From Pseudomonas lini (GTDB taxonomy: Bacteria; Pseudomonadota; Gammaproteobacteria; Pseudomonadales; Pseudomonadaceae), in NCBI RefSeq assembly GCF_964063345.1, contig NZ_OZ061318.1:1364001-1428000 (forward strand): 64,000 bases of DNA, given 5' to 3'. This document shows, piece by piece, positions 53,616 to 62,287 of this stretch; the stretch's first letter is position 1, and every line of letters starts with the position of its first letter. The translations under genes were made by a program, and so were the position numbers. Under the pieces are notes generated by a model. The model had not been told where the DNA came from, ran no database searches, and saw only the letters and a program-made list of their open reading frames with translations.

Positions 53616-54845
53616 TCAATCACCCTCAATTTGTGCCAATGCCACCCGCAATCTTGCCGCACTCGCTCGCGGGCAATTCAATTGAATCTGCGCCAGCCCC
53701 AACCAATCCGCCATCTGCCGCAAATTGACCGCCAACGCCAACATCCCCGCCTCATCCAGCCCCGGCTCTTCCTCATGCACGGCATGCACCGCCAACCGGC
53801 CCAACGCCCTTTCGGCACGCAAGTCGACCCGCGCAGCAATCCGCTCATTGTGCAAAAACGGCAATACGTAATAGCCGTAGATGCGCTTGTGCTGTGGCGT
53901 ATAAATCTCCAACCGATAACGGAAATCGAACAATCGCTCGGTGCGGCTGCGCTCCCAGATCAGCGAATCGAACGGTGAAAGCAGCGCACTGGCCTCGACC
54001 TTGCGCGGTACTTTCGGCTCTGCCAGGCAATAGGCCGGTTGCCGCCAGCCTTCAATTTCACAGAGCAGCAGATCACCCGCCTCGACCAGCTCCGCCAGAC
54101 GCGGTCGGCTATCTGCAGGGCTCAAGCGAAAATAATCCCGCAGGTCTTTTTCCGTCGCCACCCCCAACGCATTGGCGGCGTGCAGCAGCAGACCGCGCTG
54201 AGCCTCGGCTTCGCCAAGCAAGGGCTGCTGAAGAATCGCCGAAGGAATCACCCGCTCCGGCAAATCATAAAGCCGTTCGAACCCGCGCCGACCGGCCACG
54301 GTCACTTCACCGGCAGCGAACAGCCATTCCAGCGCATGCTTTTCCGCGCTCCAGTCCCACCACGGCCCAGCCCGCTCCTGCCGGGTCGACAAGCTGCCCG
54401 CACCCAGCGCACCGAGCTCCTGAACCGACGCCAAAACTCGGCGAATCGTGTCTTGCCGCTCATGACCGAAGCGCGCCAGTTGCTGATAGATGTCTTCGCC
54501 ACGAGTCGCGCGCTGCATGCGCCAACGCATCAAGGGGTACATCGACAAGGGCAACAACGACGCTTCGTGGCCCCAGTATTCGAATAACGTGCGTCGACGG
54601 CCCTGACTCCAGGCAGCCTGATCGAGCAAGTCGGAGGAGTAATTGCCAAGACGGGAAAATAAGGGAAGGTAGTGCGAACGCACCAACGCATTGACCGAAT
54701 CGATCTGCAGAATGCCCAGACGCTCGATCAGCCGGTTGAGCTGAACCGCTTTGATCGCCGCTGGCGGCTGGCGCCCGTTGAACCCTTGGGCAGCCAGCGC
54801 CAGACGCCGAGCCTGTTTGAGGGAAAAAGACAGTGTGGCGGGCAT
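53616..54845 (-). CDS. interstrand-crosslink DNA glycosylase, YcaQ/AlkX type
   Basis: 409 aa from ATG 54845, with AAGGAG 6 nt upstream. HTH_42 (DUF1006) winged-helix family that includes AlkZ and YcaQ. The catalytic motif reads LGILQIDSVN; Q-I-D is the QxD form of YcaQ/AlkX rather than the QxQ form of AlkZ. E. coli YcaQ unhooks N7-alkyl crosslinks. Other family marks are HEASLLPLSMYPLMRWRM and SPFDSLIWERSRTERLFDF. Confidence 0.87.
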   Translation of the reverse strand: MPATLSFSLKQARRLALAAQGFNGRQPPAAIKAVQLNRLIERLGILQIDSVNALVRSHYLPLFSRLGNYSSDLLDQAAWSQGRRRTLFEYWGHEASLLPLSMYPLMRWRMQRATRGEDIYQQLARFGHERQDTIRRVLASVQELGALGAGSLSTRQERAGPWWDWSAEKHALEWLFAAGEVTVAGRRGFERLYDLPERVIPSAILQQPLLGEAEAQRGLLLHAANALGVATEKDLRDYFRLSPADSRPRLAELVEAGDLLLCEIEGWRQPAYCLAEPKVPRKVEASALLSPFDSLIWERSRTERLFDFRYRLEIYTPQHKRIYGYYVLPFLHNERIAARVDLRAERALGRLAVHAVHEEEPGLDEAGMLALAVNLRQMADWLGLAQIQLNCPRASAARLRVALAQIEGD

Positions 54846-54909
54846 GAGCATCTCCTTGTCTGCTCGCAACCTACCTCACCCGCAAGTGATTTGTGTAGCG
54901 ATGGCATCA

Positions 54910-55125
54910 TCATTTATGCATCGGATCATCCCAGAACGGTCTTACCGTTTCATGCTCCACATCTGCACGGCTCACGCCGATATCCTTCAGTGCTTCGTCG
55001 CTCAAGCCCGCCAACATTTCACGTTCACGGTGAAGTTCGTACCAGCGACTAAACTTGTGCAGCAGATCGGATACCGCGTGGATTGAGAATTTTTGTTCCG
55101 TTACATGCTCGTTATGACCTTTCAT
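54910..55125 (-). CDS. DUF1127 small protein
   Basis: 71 aa from ATG 55125 with AAGGAGG 7 nt before it, the strongest ribosome site in the area. The C-terminal DUF1127 helix pair reads LHREREMLAGLSDEALKDIGVSRADVEHE, an arginine- and glutamate-rich motif; related small proteins bind RNA or act in phosphate and carbon control in alphaproteobacteria. It is divergent from a LysR regulator. The frame continues far upstream antisense to that regulator; that part is not coding. Confidence 0.88.
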   Translation of the reverse strand: MKGHNEHVTEQKFSIHAVSDLLHKFSRWYELHREREMLAGLSDEALKDIGVSRADVEHETVRPFWDDPMHK

Positions 55126-55221
55126 CGTATTGCCCTCCTTTAGGGATGGCTCAAGTCTCGCGCCAGCGATAAGATCAATCCAACGAATGTTTCTGATGGC
55201 ATACATCTCGGAGATTGATGA

Positions 55222-56076
55222 ATGTCCGCCTACCCCAGTATCGACACCGATGTACTGCGCACCTTCGTCGCGATCGCCGATCAGGGCGGTTTTACCCGCG
55301 CCGGTGAAATGGTCAACCGCACTCAGTCGGCGGTGAGCATGCAGATGAAGCGCCTGGAAGAAGACGTGTTGCAGCGCCAGCTGTTCGAACGCGACGGGCG
55401 CCAGGTCAAGCTGACCGCCGAAGGCCAGGTATTGCTGGGCTATGCACGGCGCATCCTCAAACTCCACAGCGAAGTCTTCAATACCCTGCGCGAGCCGCAC
55501 ATGGTCGGCACAGTGCGCATCGGCACGCCTGATGATTACGTCATGCGTTTTCTGCCGGGCATCCTGTCGCGCTTTGCACAGTTCTACCCGTTGATCCAGA
55601 TCGAGGTTCATTGCGAATCGACCCGGCAACTGTTGCAGCGCCAGGACCTGGACCTGTCCATCGTCACCCGTGAGCCCGGTAACGAGATTGGCCAACTGCT
55701 GCGCAAGGAGCGCTTTGTCTGGGCCGAAGCCCAATGCTTCAGCGCCCATGAACAAACGCCGCTGCCGCTGGCGATGTTCAACAGCGATTGCTTCTGCCGC
55801 CTCTGGGCATGCAATGCCCTGGACGCCATGGGCCGCGACTACCGGATTGCCTACAACAGCTCCAGCCTGTCGGCGTTGATGGCCGTGGTCAGCGCGGGCC
55901 TGGCAATCACCGCGCAGCTGGAAAGCCTGATCACACCGGACATGCGCATCCTTGGTGCCAACGAAGACCTGCCGCTGTTGCCGGAAGCCAGCATCATGCT
56001 GATCCGCAACCTGAACAACCCTTCGCCGATCACCGAATGCCTGGCCGAGCACATCGTGGAAGGTTTTAAACTTTAA
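55222..56076 (+). CDS. LysR-family regulator (LrhA/HexA-like)
   Basis: 284 aa. The N-terminal winged helix reads LRTFVAIADQGGFTRAGEMV, then RTQSAVSMQMKRLEEDV, and the effector domain follows from about residue 90. The branch resembles LrhA/HexA/PecT-type regulators. It lies divergent to the DUF1127 gene with 96 bp between, where ATCTC-G-GAGAT (55205-55215) overlaps its own ribosome site. It probably controls the divergent gene and itself. Its end overlaps the convergent TSUP gene by 11 bp. Confidence 0.87.
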   Translation: MSAYPSIDTDVLRTFVAIADQGGFTRAGEMVNRTQSAVSMQMKRLEEDVLQRQLFERDGRQVKLTAEGQVLLGYARRILKLHSEVFNTLREPHMVGTVRIGTPDDYVMRFLPGILSRFAQFYPLIQIEVHCESTRQLLQRQDLDLSIVTREPGNEIGQLLRKERFVWAEAQCFSAHEQTPLPLAMFNSDCFCRLWACNALDAMGRDYRIAYNSSSLSALMAVVSAGLAITAQLESLITPDMRILGANEDLPLLPEASIMLIRNLNNPSPITECLAEHIVEGFKL

Positions 56077-56815
56077 ACGCGAGCATTACCGCACAGACCA
56101 CCAGAAAACCGCAGAACAGCCCGCGCAGGAGTCGCTCCGGCAATGCGTGGGCAATTCTCACGCCCCAACTGATGCTCATCAATCCACCGACCGCCAACGG
56201 CACACCGATTGCCCAATGCACCTGATGGTGCACCGCATAAGTCGCCAGGGTGACGCCCGTACTCGGTAACGCCAGCGCCAGCGCCAATCCTTGGGCAACC
56301 ACTTGAGTGGTACCGAACAGGCTGGTCAACACCGGCGTTGCCACCACCGCCCCGCCCACTCCAAATAGTCCGCCCATCGTCCCGGAAGCCGCGCCGAGCA
56401 CGCCCAGCCACGGCCAGGAATAGCGCATCTGCGAAGAGGCCGGTGCATTGGTGGTGAACATCCGCATCAGGTTGTAGGCCGACAGCGCGATCAGAAAAGC
56501 GACGAAGCCCAAGCGCATGGTTTGCGCATCGATACCCACCGCCCAGATCGAACCGATCCAGGCGAAGCAAAATCCCATCGAGGCCAGTGGCAGCGCATGC
56601 CGCAATTCGATGCGATTGCGCTGGTGATAGCGCCACAGCGCCAGCATCACGTTCGGCACCACCATCACCAGCGCGGTGCCTTGGGCAATCTGCTGATCAA
56701 GACCGAACCACACGCCCAGCAGCGGGATCGCGACCAACCCGCCACCGATGCCGAACAGTCCGCCGAGGGTTCCCAAGGCAGCGCCAAAAACCAGATACAT
56801 CAAGAACTCAATCAC
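56066..56815 (-). CDS. TSUP (TauE/SafE) family membrane exporter
   Basis: 249 aa from a GTG at 56815 with AAGGAAA about 9 nt upstream; an ATG ten codons earlier (56845) is possible. About eight membrane helices made of two repeated halves, each opening with the family motif: GTLGGLFGIGGGLVAIP and GTMGGLFGVGGAVVATP. Members carry sulfur-containing anions or organic acids such as sulfoacetate and sulfite out of the cell. A divergent LysR gene is the probable regulator. Confidence 0.88.
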   Translation of the reverse strand: MIEFLMYLVFGAALGTLGGLFGIGGGLVAIPLLGVWFGLDQQIAQGTALVMVVPNVMLALWRYHQRNRIELRHALPLASMGFCFAWIGSIWAVGIDAQTMRLGFVAFLIALSAYNLMRMFTTNAPASSQMRYSWPWLGVLGAASGTMGGLFGVGGAVVATPVLTSLFGTTQVVAQGLALALALPSTGVTLATYAVHHQVHWAIGVPLAVGGLMSISWGVRIAHALPERLLRGLFCGFLVVCAVMLAFKV

Positions 56816-56924
56816 AGGTGATTTTCCTTTTGCCAGGTTGTTCATCCTACGCAGTCGGCTCTGGCGGGGAAACGCACAGCAACGCACAATGGCTGTGCCA
56901 ACTTCGCACAAGCACCGACGAATC

Positions 56925-57881
56925 ATGAATCCCAATCAGTTGACCGAACAACTTGGCCTGTTTCTCGATGTGCTGGAAAGCGGCAGTTTTTCCGCCGCCT
57001 CCCGCCGTCATCCATTGACGCCTTCGGCAGTGGCACGACGCATCGACAGCCTCGAAAGCGCGGTCGGCAGCCAATTGTTTATTCGTAGCACCCATGCCGT
57101 GCGTGCGACCCCGGCCGGCCTGGCTTTTGCCGAGCGCGCGCGGCGGATCGTCGCTGAACTGCGCCTGGCCCGGGCGGAAGCGGTGTCTCTTAGCAGTGCG
57201 CCAGAAGGCTTGATTCGGGTGGATGCGCCGGCAGCGTTCGGACGCCGACACTTGGCGCCGGTGATTGCCGATTTCCTGACGCTCTACCCCGGCCTTGACG
57301 TGCAACTGCACCTGATCGACAGCTTTGTCGACATGCAGGGCTCGAACCTCGGCAAGGTCGATCTGGTGCTGCGTGCCGGGCAGATGGCCGACACCCGGCT
57401 GGTGGCGACGCCGCTGGCGAGCATGGTGCGCATCGCCTGCGCCAGCCCCGATTATCTGCAACGCCGTGGCGTGCCGACCGACCCTGTGCAGTTGGTCGAC
57501 CACGATGGCCTCGACTGGGAAGGCCTGGCTCCGCCGTTCGCCTGGCGCTTCGAACGGGAGGGGCAGATGCACTTGCACAGACCAGCGCGAATCCGCATGA
57601 GCGCCAACAATGCCGAGGCGCTGGTGTGCGGCGCACTGGCCGGATTGGGCATCGCGCACTTGCCGACCTGGCTGGCCAGCGAATATTTATTACGCGGCGA
57701 ACTGCTGCCGCTGTTTTGCGAGAATGGTTTGCCTAAACCGGAAAGCACCGGCATTTATGCGTTGCGCCTGGAGCAGCAACCCAGTTCGCGCAGCCGCTTG
57801 TTGCTGGAATACCTGAAGACCCGTTTCAGCCCCATCCCGCCGTGGGATCTGGCGCTGCAAACCAACCTGGACCGCCACTAG
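56925..57881 (+). CDS. LysR-family regulator
   Basis: 318 aa from ATG 56925; a longer open frame lies over the divergent exporter start and is not used. Helix-turn-helix in LFLDVLESGSFSAASRRHPL and TPSAVARRIDSLESAVGSQL; effector domain from about 90 (GLIRVDAPAAFGRRHLAPVI). It resembles the DsdC/AaeR-like broad group that controls a neighbouring transporter. With 109 bp to the exporter, regulation of it is the simplest guess. Confidence 0.88.
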   Translation: MNPNQLTEQLGLFLDVLESGSFSAASRRHPLTPSAVARRIDSLESAVGSQLFIRSTHAVRATPAGLAFAERARRIVAELRLARAEAVSLSSAPEGLIRVDAPAAFGRRHLAPVIADFLTLYPGLDVQLHLIDSFVDMQGSNLGKVDLVLRAGQMADTRLVATPLASMVRIACASPDYLQRRGVPTDPVQLVDHDGLDWEGLAPPFAWRFEREGQMHLHRPARIRMSANNAEALVCGALAGLGIAHLPTWLASEYLLRGELLPLFCENGLPKPESTGIYALRLEQQPSSRSRLLLEYLKTRFSPIPPWDLALQTNLDRH

Positions 57882-57950
57882 TCCAGAATTATCTGGCGCA
57901 TTAAAGATTCGCCCGCTAGATTCATGACGATCACTGATCAAGGCTTTGAA

Positions 57951-58412
57951 ATGAACACCGAGCGCAACAACCCGGATAACTGCGACGACCTGCTGCTGGA
58001 CAATCAGGTCTGCTTCGCCCTGCATTCCACCTCGCTGCTGATGACCAAAGTCTACAAGCCACTGCTGCAAGCGCTGGGCCTGACCTATCCGCAGTACCTG
58101 GCGATGATGGTGTTGTGGGAAAAGGATGGGCTGACGGTCGGCGAAATCAGCACCCGACTGCTGACCGATCCCGGTTCCCTCACCCCGTTGCTCAAGCGTC
58201 TGGAAGCCGAAGGCCTGCTGAGCCGCACCCGCAGCCGTGAAGACGAGCGAGTGGTGATTGTCGAACTGACCGAGCAAGGTCGTGCGCTGCGAGACAAGGC
58301 ACGGGGCATTCCCCAGTGCATTCTCGGCGCCAGCGGACAAACGCTGGAACAGTTGAGGAAGCTGCAAGCGGATCTTCAAGCGCTGCGTAGCCATCTGCAA
58401 GACAGCCTTTAG
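57951..58412 (+). CDS. ohrR: organic hydroperoxide-sensing repressor OhrR
   Basis: 153 aa from ATG 57951 with AAGG 7 nt upstream. MarR family, OhrR branch: Cys21 in LLDNQVCFALHSTSLL is the sensing cysteine, followed by GLTYPQYLAMMVLWEK and DPGSLTPLLKRLEAEGLLSR. It represses ohr until oxidised by an organic hydroperoxide. It lies upstream of ohr on the same strand, separated by a REP pair and a repeat-rich promoter. Confidence 0.93.
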   Translation: MNTERNNPDNCDDLLLDNQVCFALHSTSLLMTKVYKPLLQALGLTYPQYLAMMVLWEKDGLTVGEISTRLLTDPGSLTPLLKRLEAEGLLSRTRSREDERVVIVELTEQGRALRDKARGIPQCILGASGQTLEQLRKLQADLQALRSHLQDSL

Positions 58413-58425
58413 ACCGCGTTATCGT

Positions 58426-58520
58426 TCTTCGCGGGCAAGCCTCGCTCCTACAGGTTTTGTGTCGTTTACAAATTATGTTATCGACCGAAAACCTGTAGGA
58501 GCGAGGCTTGCCCGCGAAGG
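58426..58520. repeat. REP pair (BIME)
   Basis: TTCTTCGCGGGCAAGCCTCG and its inverse CGAGGCTTGCCCGCGAA with CTCCTACAGGTTTTG / AAAACCTGTAGGAG arms, after ohrR. Confidence 0.88.
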
Positions 58521-58646
58521 CGCCCTCCCCGTCGCAAAAAATTTCACCTCGCAAAAATTCCGCAAGAAAGCCTCTATCTCAAGCTTTTCCTTCTCAATCG
58601 AACTGTTGGACCTATGACTCGAAACTCATTTTTTCGAAAATTTATC

Positions 58647-58715
58647 TTGCGCACTAAATATTAGCGAGCTACATTCATCTCGCACTTACTTAGCGCACAA
58701 ACATTTAGCGCAAAA
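58647..58715. promoter_or_regulatory. repeat array in the ohr promoter
   Basis: CTTAGCGCACAA (58689-58700) and TTTAGCGCAAAA (58704-58715) stand 15 bp apart as direct repeats, and TTGCGCACTAAA (58647-58658) is an inverted copy. A looser unit, ATTAGCGAGCTA, lies at 58660-58671. The start of ohr is 29 bp after the last unit. OhrR is the obvious candidate binder, but these do not match the classic AATT-type box. Confidence 0.45.
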
Positions 58716-58743
58716 ACATCCAAATCCGAATGAGGCTCACACC

Positions 58744-59163
58744 ATGCAAACTCTCTACACCGCAATCGCAACCTCCACCGGCGGCCGTGACGGTCGTGCG
58801 ATCTCCAGCGACAACGTCCTCGACGTCAAACTCGCCACGCCCAAAGAACTCGGTGGTGCTGGCGGTGCCGCAACCAATCCTGAACAACTGTTCGCAGCTG
58901 GCTACTCCGCCTGCTTCATTGGCGCACTGAAATTCGTCGCCAGCCAGACCAAACGCAAAATCCCGGACGACGCGTCGATTACCGCCCATGTCGGCATCGG
59001 CCAGATCCCTGGCGGTTTCGGTCTGGACATCGATCTGCACATCAGCCTGCCGGGTCTTGAGCAAGCCGATGCACAAAGCCTGGTCGAAGCTGCCCACCAG
59101 GTTTGCCCGTACTCCAACGCCACCCGTGGCAACGTCGATGTGCGCCTGCACGTTACCGTCTAA
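58744..59163 (+). CDS. ohr: organic hydroperoxide resistance protein
   Basis: 139 aa, OsmC/Ohr family. Peroxidatic Cys57 (GYSACFIGALKF) and resolving Cys121 (HQVCPYSNATRGN), with Arg18 and Glu47 of the active site in place. A lipoyl-dependent peroxidase that reduces fatty acid and other organic hydroperoxides. An esterase gene begins 26 bp after it, probably in the same transcript. Confidence 0.95.
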   Translation: MQTLYTAIATSTGGRDGRAISSDNVLDVKLATPKELGGAGGAATNPEQLFAAGYSACFIGALKFVASQTKRKIPDDASITAHVGIGQIPGGFGLDIDLHISLPGLEQADAQSLVEAAHQVCPYSNATRGNVDVRLHVTV

Positions 59164-59189
59164 CCGCTGACTCCAAGGTCGAACAGGAA

Positions 59190-60212
59190 ATGAATATGAA
59201 CACTTTCAGCAAAGTCTTGACCGGTACCCTTCTCGCCCTGTCCATCAGCAGTGCATTCGCAGGCAATGGGGTTGAACACAACACCCAGGCGTTCCTCGAA
59301 GTACTGAATGCCGGCACCGGCAAACCGCTGGAACAGCTCACTCCTGCCGAAGCTCGTGCGGTGTTGGTGGGCGCGCAGGCCGGGGTGAAACTGACGCTGC
59401 CCAAAGCCGATGTCAGCGAGAAGACCATCCAGGTCGACGGCCAACCGATCAGCCTGACTATCGTTCGGCCGGCCGGGGTCAAAGGCGAGCTGCCGGTGTT
59501 CATGTTCTTTCACGGCGGTGGCTGGGTGCTGGGGGACTTCCCGACCCACGAACGACTGGTTCGCGACTTGGTAACGGGTTCGGGCGCGGCGGCGGTATTC
59601 GTCAATTACACCCCGTCGCCGGAAGCGCATTACCCGGTGGCGATCAACCAGGCGTATGCCGCGACGAAGTGGGTGGCCGAGCACGGTAAAGAGATCAACG
59701 TCGACGGCAAACGTCTGGCCGTGGCCGGCAACAGCGTCGGTGGCAACATGGCAGCCGTGGTTGCGCTGATGGCCAAAGACAAAGGCACACCGGCGATCAG
59801 GTTCCAGGTGTTGTTGTGGCCGGTGACTGACGCCAGCTTCGAGACAGCGTCCTACAACCAGTTCGCCGAGGGGCACTTCCTCACCAAAAACATGATGAAG
59901 TGGTTCTGGGACAACTACACCACCGATGCCAAACAGCGGAACGAAATCTACGCCTCACCGCTGCGAGCGACCACCTCGCAACTCAAGGGCTTGCCACCCG
60001 CTCTGGTGCAGACGGCCAGCGCCGATGTACTGCGCGATGAGGGTGAAGCCTACGCCCGTAAACTCGATGAGGCTGGCGTACCGGTCACGGCAGTACGCTA
60101 CAACGGCATGATCCACGACTATGGTTTGCTCAACGTAGTGAGCCAGGTGCCCGCGGTGCGCTCGGCCATGCTGCAGGCATCTGAAGAACTCAAGCAACAC
60201 CTGAAGAAATAA
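59190..60212 (+). CDS. secreted alpha/beta-hydrolase, hormone-sensitive-lipase family
   Basis: 340 aa from ATG 59190 (or 59196, which has AGGA 7 nt upstream). Signal peptide ending in SSAFA. The lipase family IV marks are MFFHGGGWVLGDFPTHERLV (oxyanion hole) and VAGNSVGGNMAAVVA with the Ser nucleophile; the Asp is near SADVLRDEGEAYA and the His is in GMIHDYGLLN. A periplasmic or secreted esterase. Its place 26 bp behind ohr suggests peroxide-linked expression; function there unknown. Confidence 0.88.
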   Translation: MNMNTFSKVLTGTLLALSISSAFAGNGVEHNTQAFLEVLNAGTGKPLEQLTPAEARAVLVGAQAGVKLTLPKADVSEKTIQVDGQPISLTIVRPAGVKGELPVFMFFHGGGWVLGDFPTHERLVRDLVTGSGAAAVFVNYTPSPEAHYPVAINQAYAATKWVAEHGKEINVDGKRLAVAGNSVGGNMAAVVALMAKDKGTPAIRFQVLLWPVTDASFETASYNQFAEGHFLTKNMMKWFWDNYTTDAKQRNEIYASPLRATTSQLKGLPPALVQTASADVLRDEGEAYARKLDEAGVPVTAVRYNGMIHDYGLLNVVSQVPAVRSAMLQASEELKQHLKK

Positions 60213-60224
60213 CGCAGTTCAAAT

Positions 60225-60312
60225 GTGGGAGCGAGTCTGCTCGCGATAGCGGTGTGTCATTCAACATTGATATCGACTGACACTCTGTCATCGCGAGCAG
60301 GCTCGCTCCCAC
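60225..60312. repeat. REP-like pair, GCGAGCAG variant
   Basis: GTGGGAGCGAGTCTGCTCGCGATAG and an inverse CATCGCGAGCAGGCTCGCTCCCAC about 40 bp apart. The core is GCTCGCGA rather than the GCGGGCAAG core of the other elements. Confidence 0.8.
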
Positions 60313-60353
60313 AAGGGTTCATCGCTGTTCTTGAAGCTGCATTTCAACTGGCA

Positions 60354-60386
60354 CAAAAAAGCCCGACTCAATGGTCGGGCTTTTTC
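60354..60386. terminator. bidirectional Rho-independent terminator
   Basis: AAAAAAGCCCGAC, loop TCAATG, GTCGGGCTTTTT, between the esterase (+) and the convergent efp (-). Confidence 0.9.
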
Positions 60387-60402
60387 ATTCCTGAAGCTGT
60401 GC

Positions 60403-60972
60403 TTATTTAGCACGGCCTTTGTAGGAACCGCCTTCGCGGGTATCGATCTCGATCATGTCGCCGATTTCGATGAAGTCGGCAACCGACAGCTCGGTACCGT
60501 TCTTCAGTTTGGCAGGCTTCATCACCTTGCCGGAAGTGTCACCGCGAGCGGAACCTTCGGTGTAGTCAACCTGACGCACGATAGTGGTCGGCAGTTCTAC
60601 GGAAACCAGACGCTCTTCGAAGAAGATCGCTTCGCAAACATCGGTCATGCCTTCTTCAACGAAAGGCAGAACGGCTTCGATGTCTTCAGCGTTCAGCTCG
60701 TACATGGTGTAGTCGGTGGTGTCCATGAACGTGTAGGAGTCGCCGCTGATGAAGGACAGGGTCGCTTCTTTACGGTCGAGGATTACGTCGTCCAGTTTGT
60801 CGTCGGCGCTGTAAACGATCTCGGTCTTGTAACCGGTCAGCAGGTTTTTCAGCTTGGTCTTCATGATCGCGCTGTTACGACCCGACTTGGTGAATTCAGC
60901 TTTCTGAACCAGCCAAGGATCGTTTTCGAGACGGATCACCATCCCGGGTTTCAGTTCTTTACCAGTTTTCAT
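60403..60972 (-). CDS. efp: elongation factor P
   Basis: 189 aa, three beta-barrel domains of normal length. The tip loop reads [13 protein letters not shown] with Arg32, the residue rhamnosylated by EarP, rather than the Lys seen in E. coli-type EF-P. EF-P relieves ribosome stalling at proline runs. It follows earP by 48 bp on the same strand. Confidence 0.96.
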   Translation of the reverse strand: MKTGKELKPGMVIRLENDPWLVQKAEFTKSGRNSAIMKTKLKNLLTGYKTEIVYSADDKLDDVILDRKEATLSFISGDSYTFMDTTDYTMYELNAEDIEAVLPFVEEGMTDVCEAIFFEERLVSVELPTTIVRQVDYTEGSARGDTSGKVMKPAKLKNGTELSVADFIEIGDMIEIDTREGGSYKGRAK

Positions 60973-61020
60973 TGCGAATATCCGAATTTGGATGGGATTT
61001 ACAAAAATCTAGGCCGCGTA

Positions 61021-62163
61021 TCATATCCAATTTAGGTAAAACTGTACCAGCGCTGCGGCAAGATCTGCCTGCAAGGCTTGTTCCAGACACCATGTCTCGG
61101 CATGTTTTTCCAGTTCAGGCCAATGTTTGCGGGTTGATTTCCAGTGGTCCGTCATTGTCTCACCTGCATTCCATGCCCGCCATAGACCGCTGATCGCCTC
61201 GCGGGCAGGCTCGGACAGGCCTTGGGTGTACAGGGTCAGGAAAGCATCGAGCTTGTCCAGATGGATATCTTCGTCCTGCCGATAGATATGCCAGAGCAGC
61301 GGACGACCAGCCCATTGGGCGCGGACAAAGGAGTCTTCGCCGCGCACGGCGTTGAAATCGCAGCTCCACAGCAGCAGGTCATATTGATCCTGTCGGACGA
61401 ATGGCAGAACTTGCACGGTCAAGGCATCGCGCACATGCACCGCCCCGGCCTTCAACCCATCCACCCCGAGCCAGCGTGTGACGTCGCCGAGAATACGGCC
61501 TTCGGGTACCAGCAGATGCGTCGGCGTCGAATCGGCCGCCAGCGTGTCGAGCCAACTGGCCAGCCCGGTATTTTCGTAGGCAAACAGCGAGATCAACTGT
61601 GCATTCGGCGCGCGATCAATTCCCAGGCCTTGCAGGAATTCTCGCTGAGCTTGCGGACTTTGCTGAAACTGCCGACGCCGCTCCAGCAATCCGCTTTCAC
61701 GCAGTAAGCCGCCGGTGCCCTTGCGGAACCCCGGGAAGAAAAAGAACTTCTGCACGTTCTTGTACTTCACCGACGGCAAGCCGTGGCAGCCAACGACCCA
61801 GTCTTCAGCACTCAGATAATCGAGGTTCATCCACAGCGGCGGTTTTTCCCGTTCGGCCATGGCCTCCATATAAGCACTCGGCAACTGGCAGGCGAATGCG
61901 GCGATGACGACATCAGCGGCTTCGGTGGGCTGCCAGTCGGCCGACCACTGCCGCACCTCGACGCCCTGTTGCCACTGCTGCGCAGCGTTGATATCGATTT
62001 GCGGACACAAACGCTCGAAGGCCCGCAGGTCGTCGACCCACAAGCGCACCGTCACGGCATGTTCGGCCACCAGCTGTCGGGCCAGGCGCCAGGTCACACC
62101 GATGTCGCCGAAGTTGTCGACCACGGTGCAAAAAATATCCCAGCGGGTTTTCATTTCAGGCAT
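61021..62163 (-). CDS. earP: EF-P arginine rhamnosyltransferase EarP
   Basis: 380 aa. ATG 62163 has GGGAG upstream; an ATG three codons later gives the numbering in which the catalytic residues are Asp13 and Asp17. Those two are in FCTVVDNFGDIGVTWR, and the dTDP-rhamnose-binding region with a conserved Glu is in RGEDSFVRAQWAGRPLLWHI. A GT-B glycosyltransferase that puts rhamnose on Arg32 of EF-P. Encoded just upstream of efp. Confidence 0.93.
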   Translation of the reverse strand: MPEMKTRWDIFCTVVDNFGDIGVTWRLARQLVAEHAVTVRLWVDDLRAFERLCPQIDINAAQQWQQGVEVRQWSADWQPTEAADVVIAAFACQLPSAYMEAMAEREKPPLWMNLDYLSAEDWVVGCHGLPSVKYKNVQKFFFFPGFRKGTGGLLRESGLLERRRQFQQSPQAQREFLQGLGIDRAPNAQLISLFAYENTGLASWLDTLAADSTPTHLLVPEGRILGDVTRWLGVDGLKAGAVHVRDALTVQVLPFVRQDQYDLLLWSCDFNAVRGEDSFVRAQWAGRPLLWHIYRQDEDIHLDKLDAFLTLYTQGLSEPAREAISGLWRAWNAGETMTDHWKSTRKHWPELEKHAETWCLEQALQADLAAALVQFYLNWI

Positions 62164-62287
62164 TCCAGGCTCCCGTTGGCAAAGGCGCCGATTGTCCGCA
62201 TAAATTACCCCGTGCAGAAGAGCCGACGGCGATTAATCTTCATGCGACAATCGCCACTTGCCCGCGACTACCCGCCAGGAGGCAGTA

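Larger units (their letters stand above)
58413..58743. other. ohrR-ohr intergenic region
   Basis: 331 bp holding a REP pair (58426-58520), an AT-rich stretch (58530-58660), and a promoter zone with repeated TTTAGCGCA-type units. No gene is supported. Confidence 0.6.

Noticed and set aside
54910..56052. A 380-codon minus-strand frame that includes the DUF1127 gene
   Set aside because: Only the last 71 codons have family support and a ribosome site; the rest runs antisense to the LysR gene.
9988..60312. CRISPR array from the many similar short palindromes
   Set aside because: They are scattered inverted REP pairs at gene ends, not direct repeats with regular spacers, and no cas gene is present.
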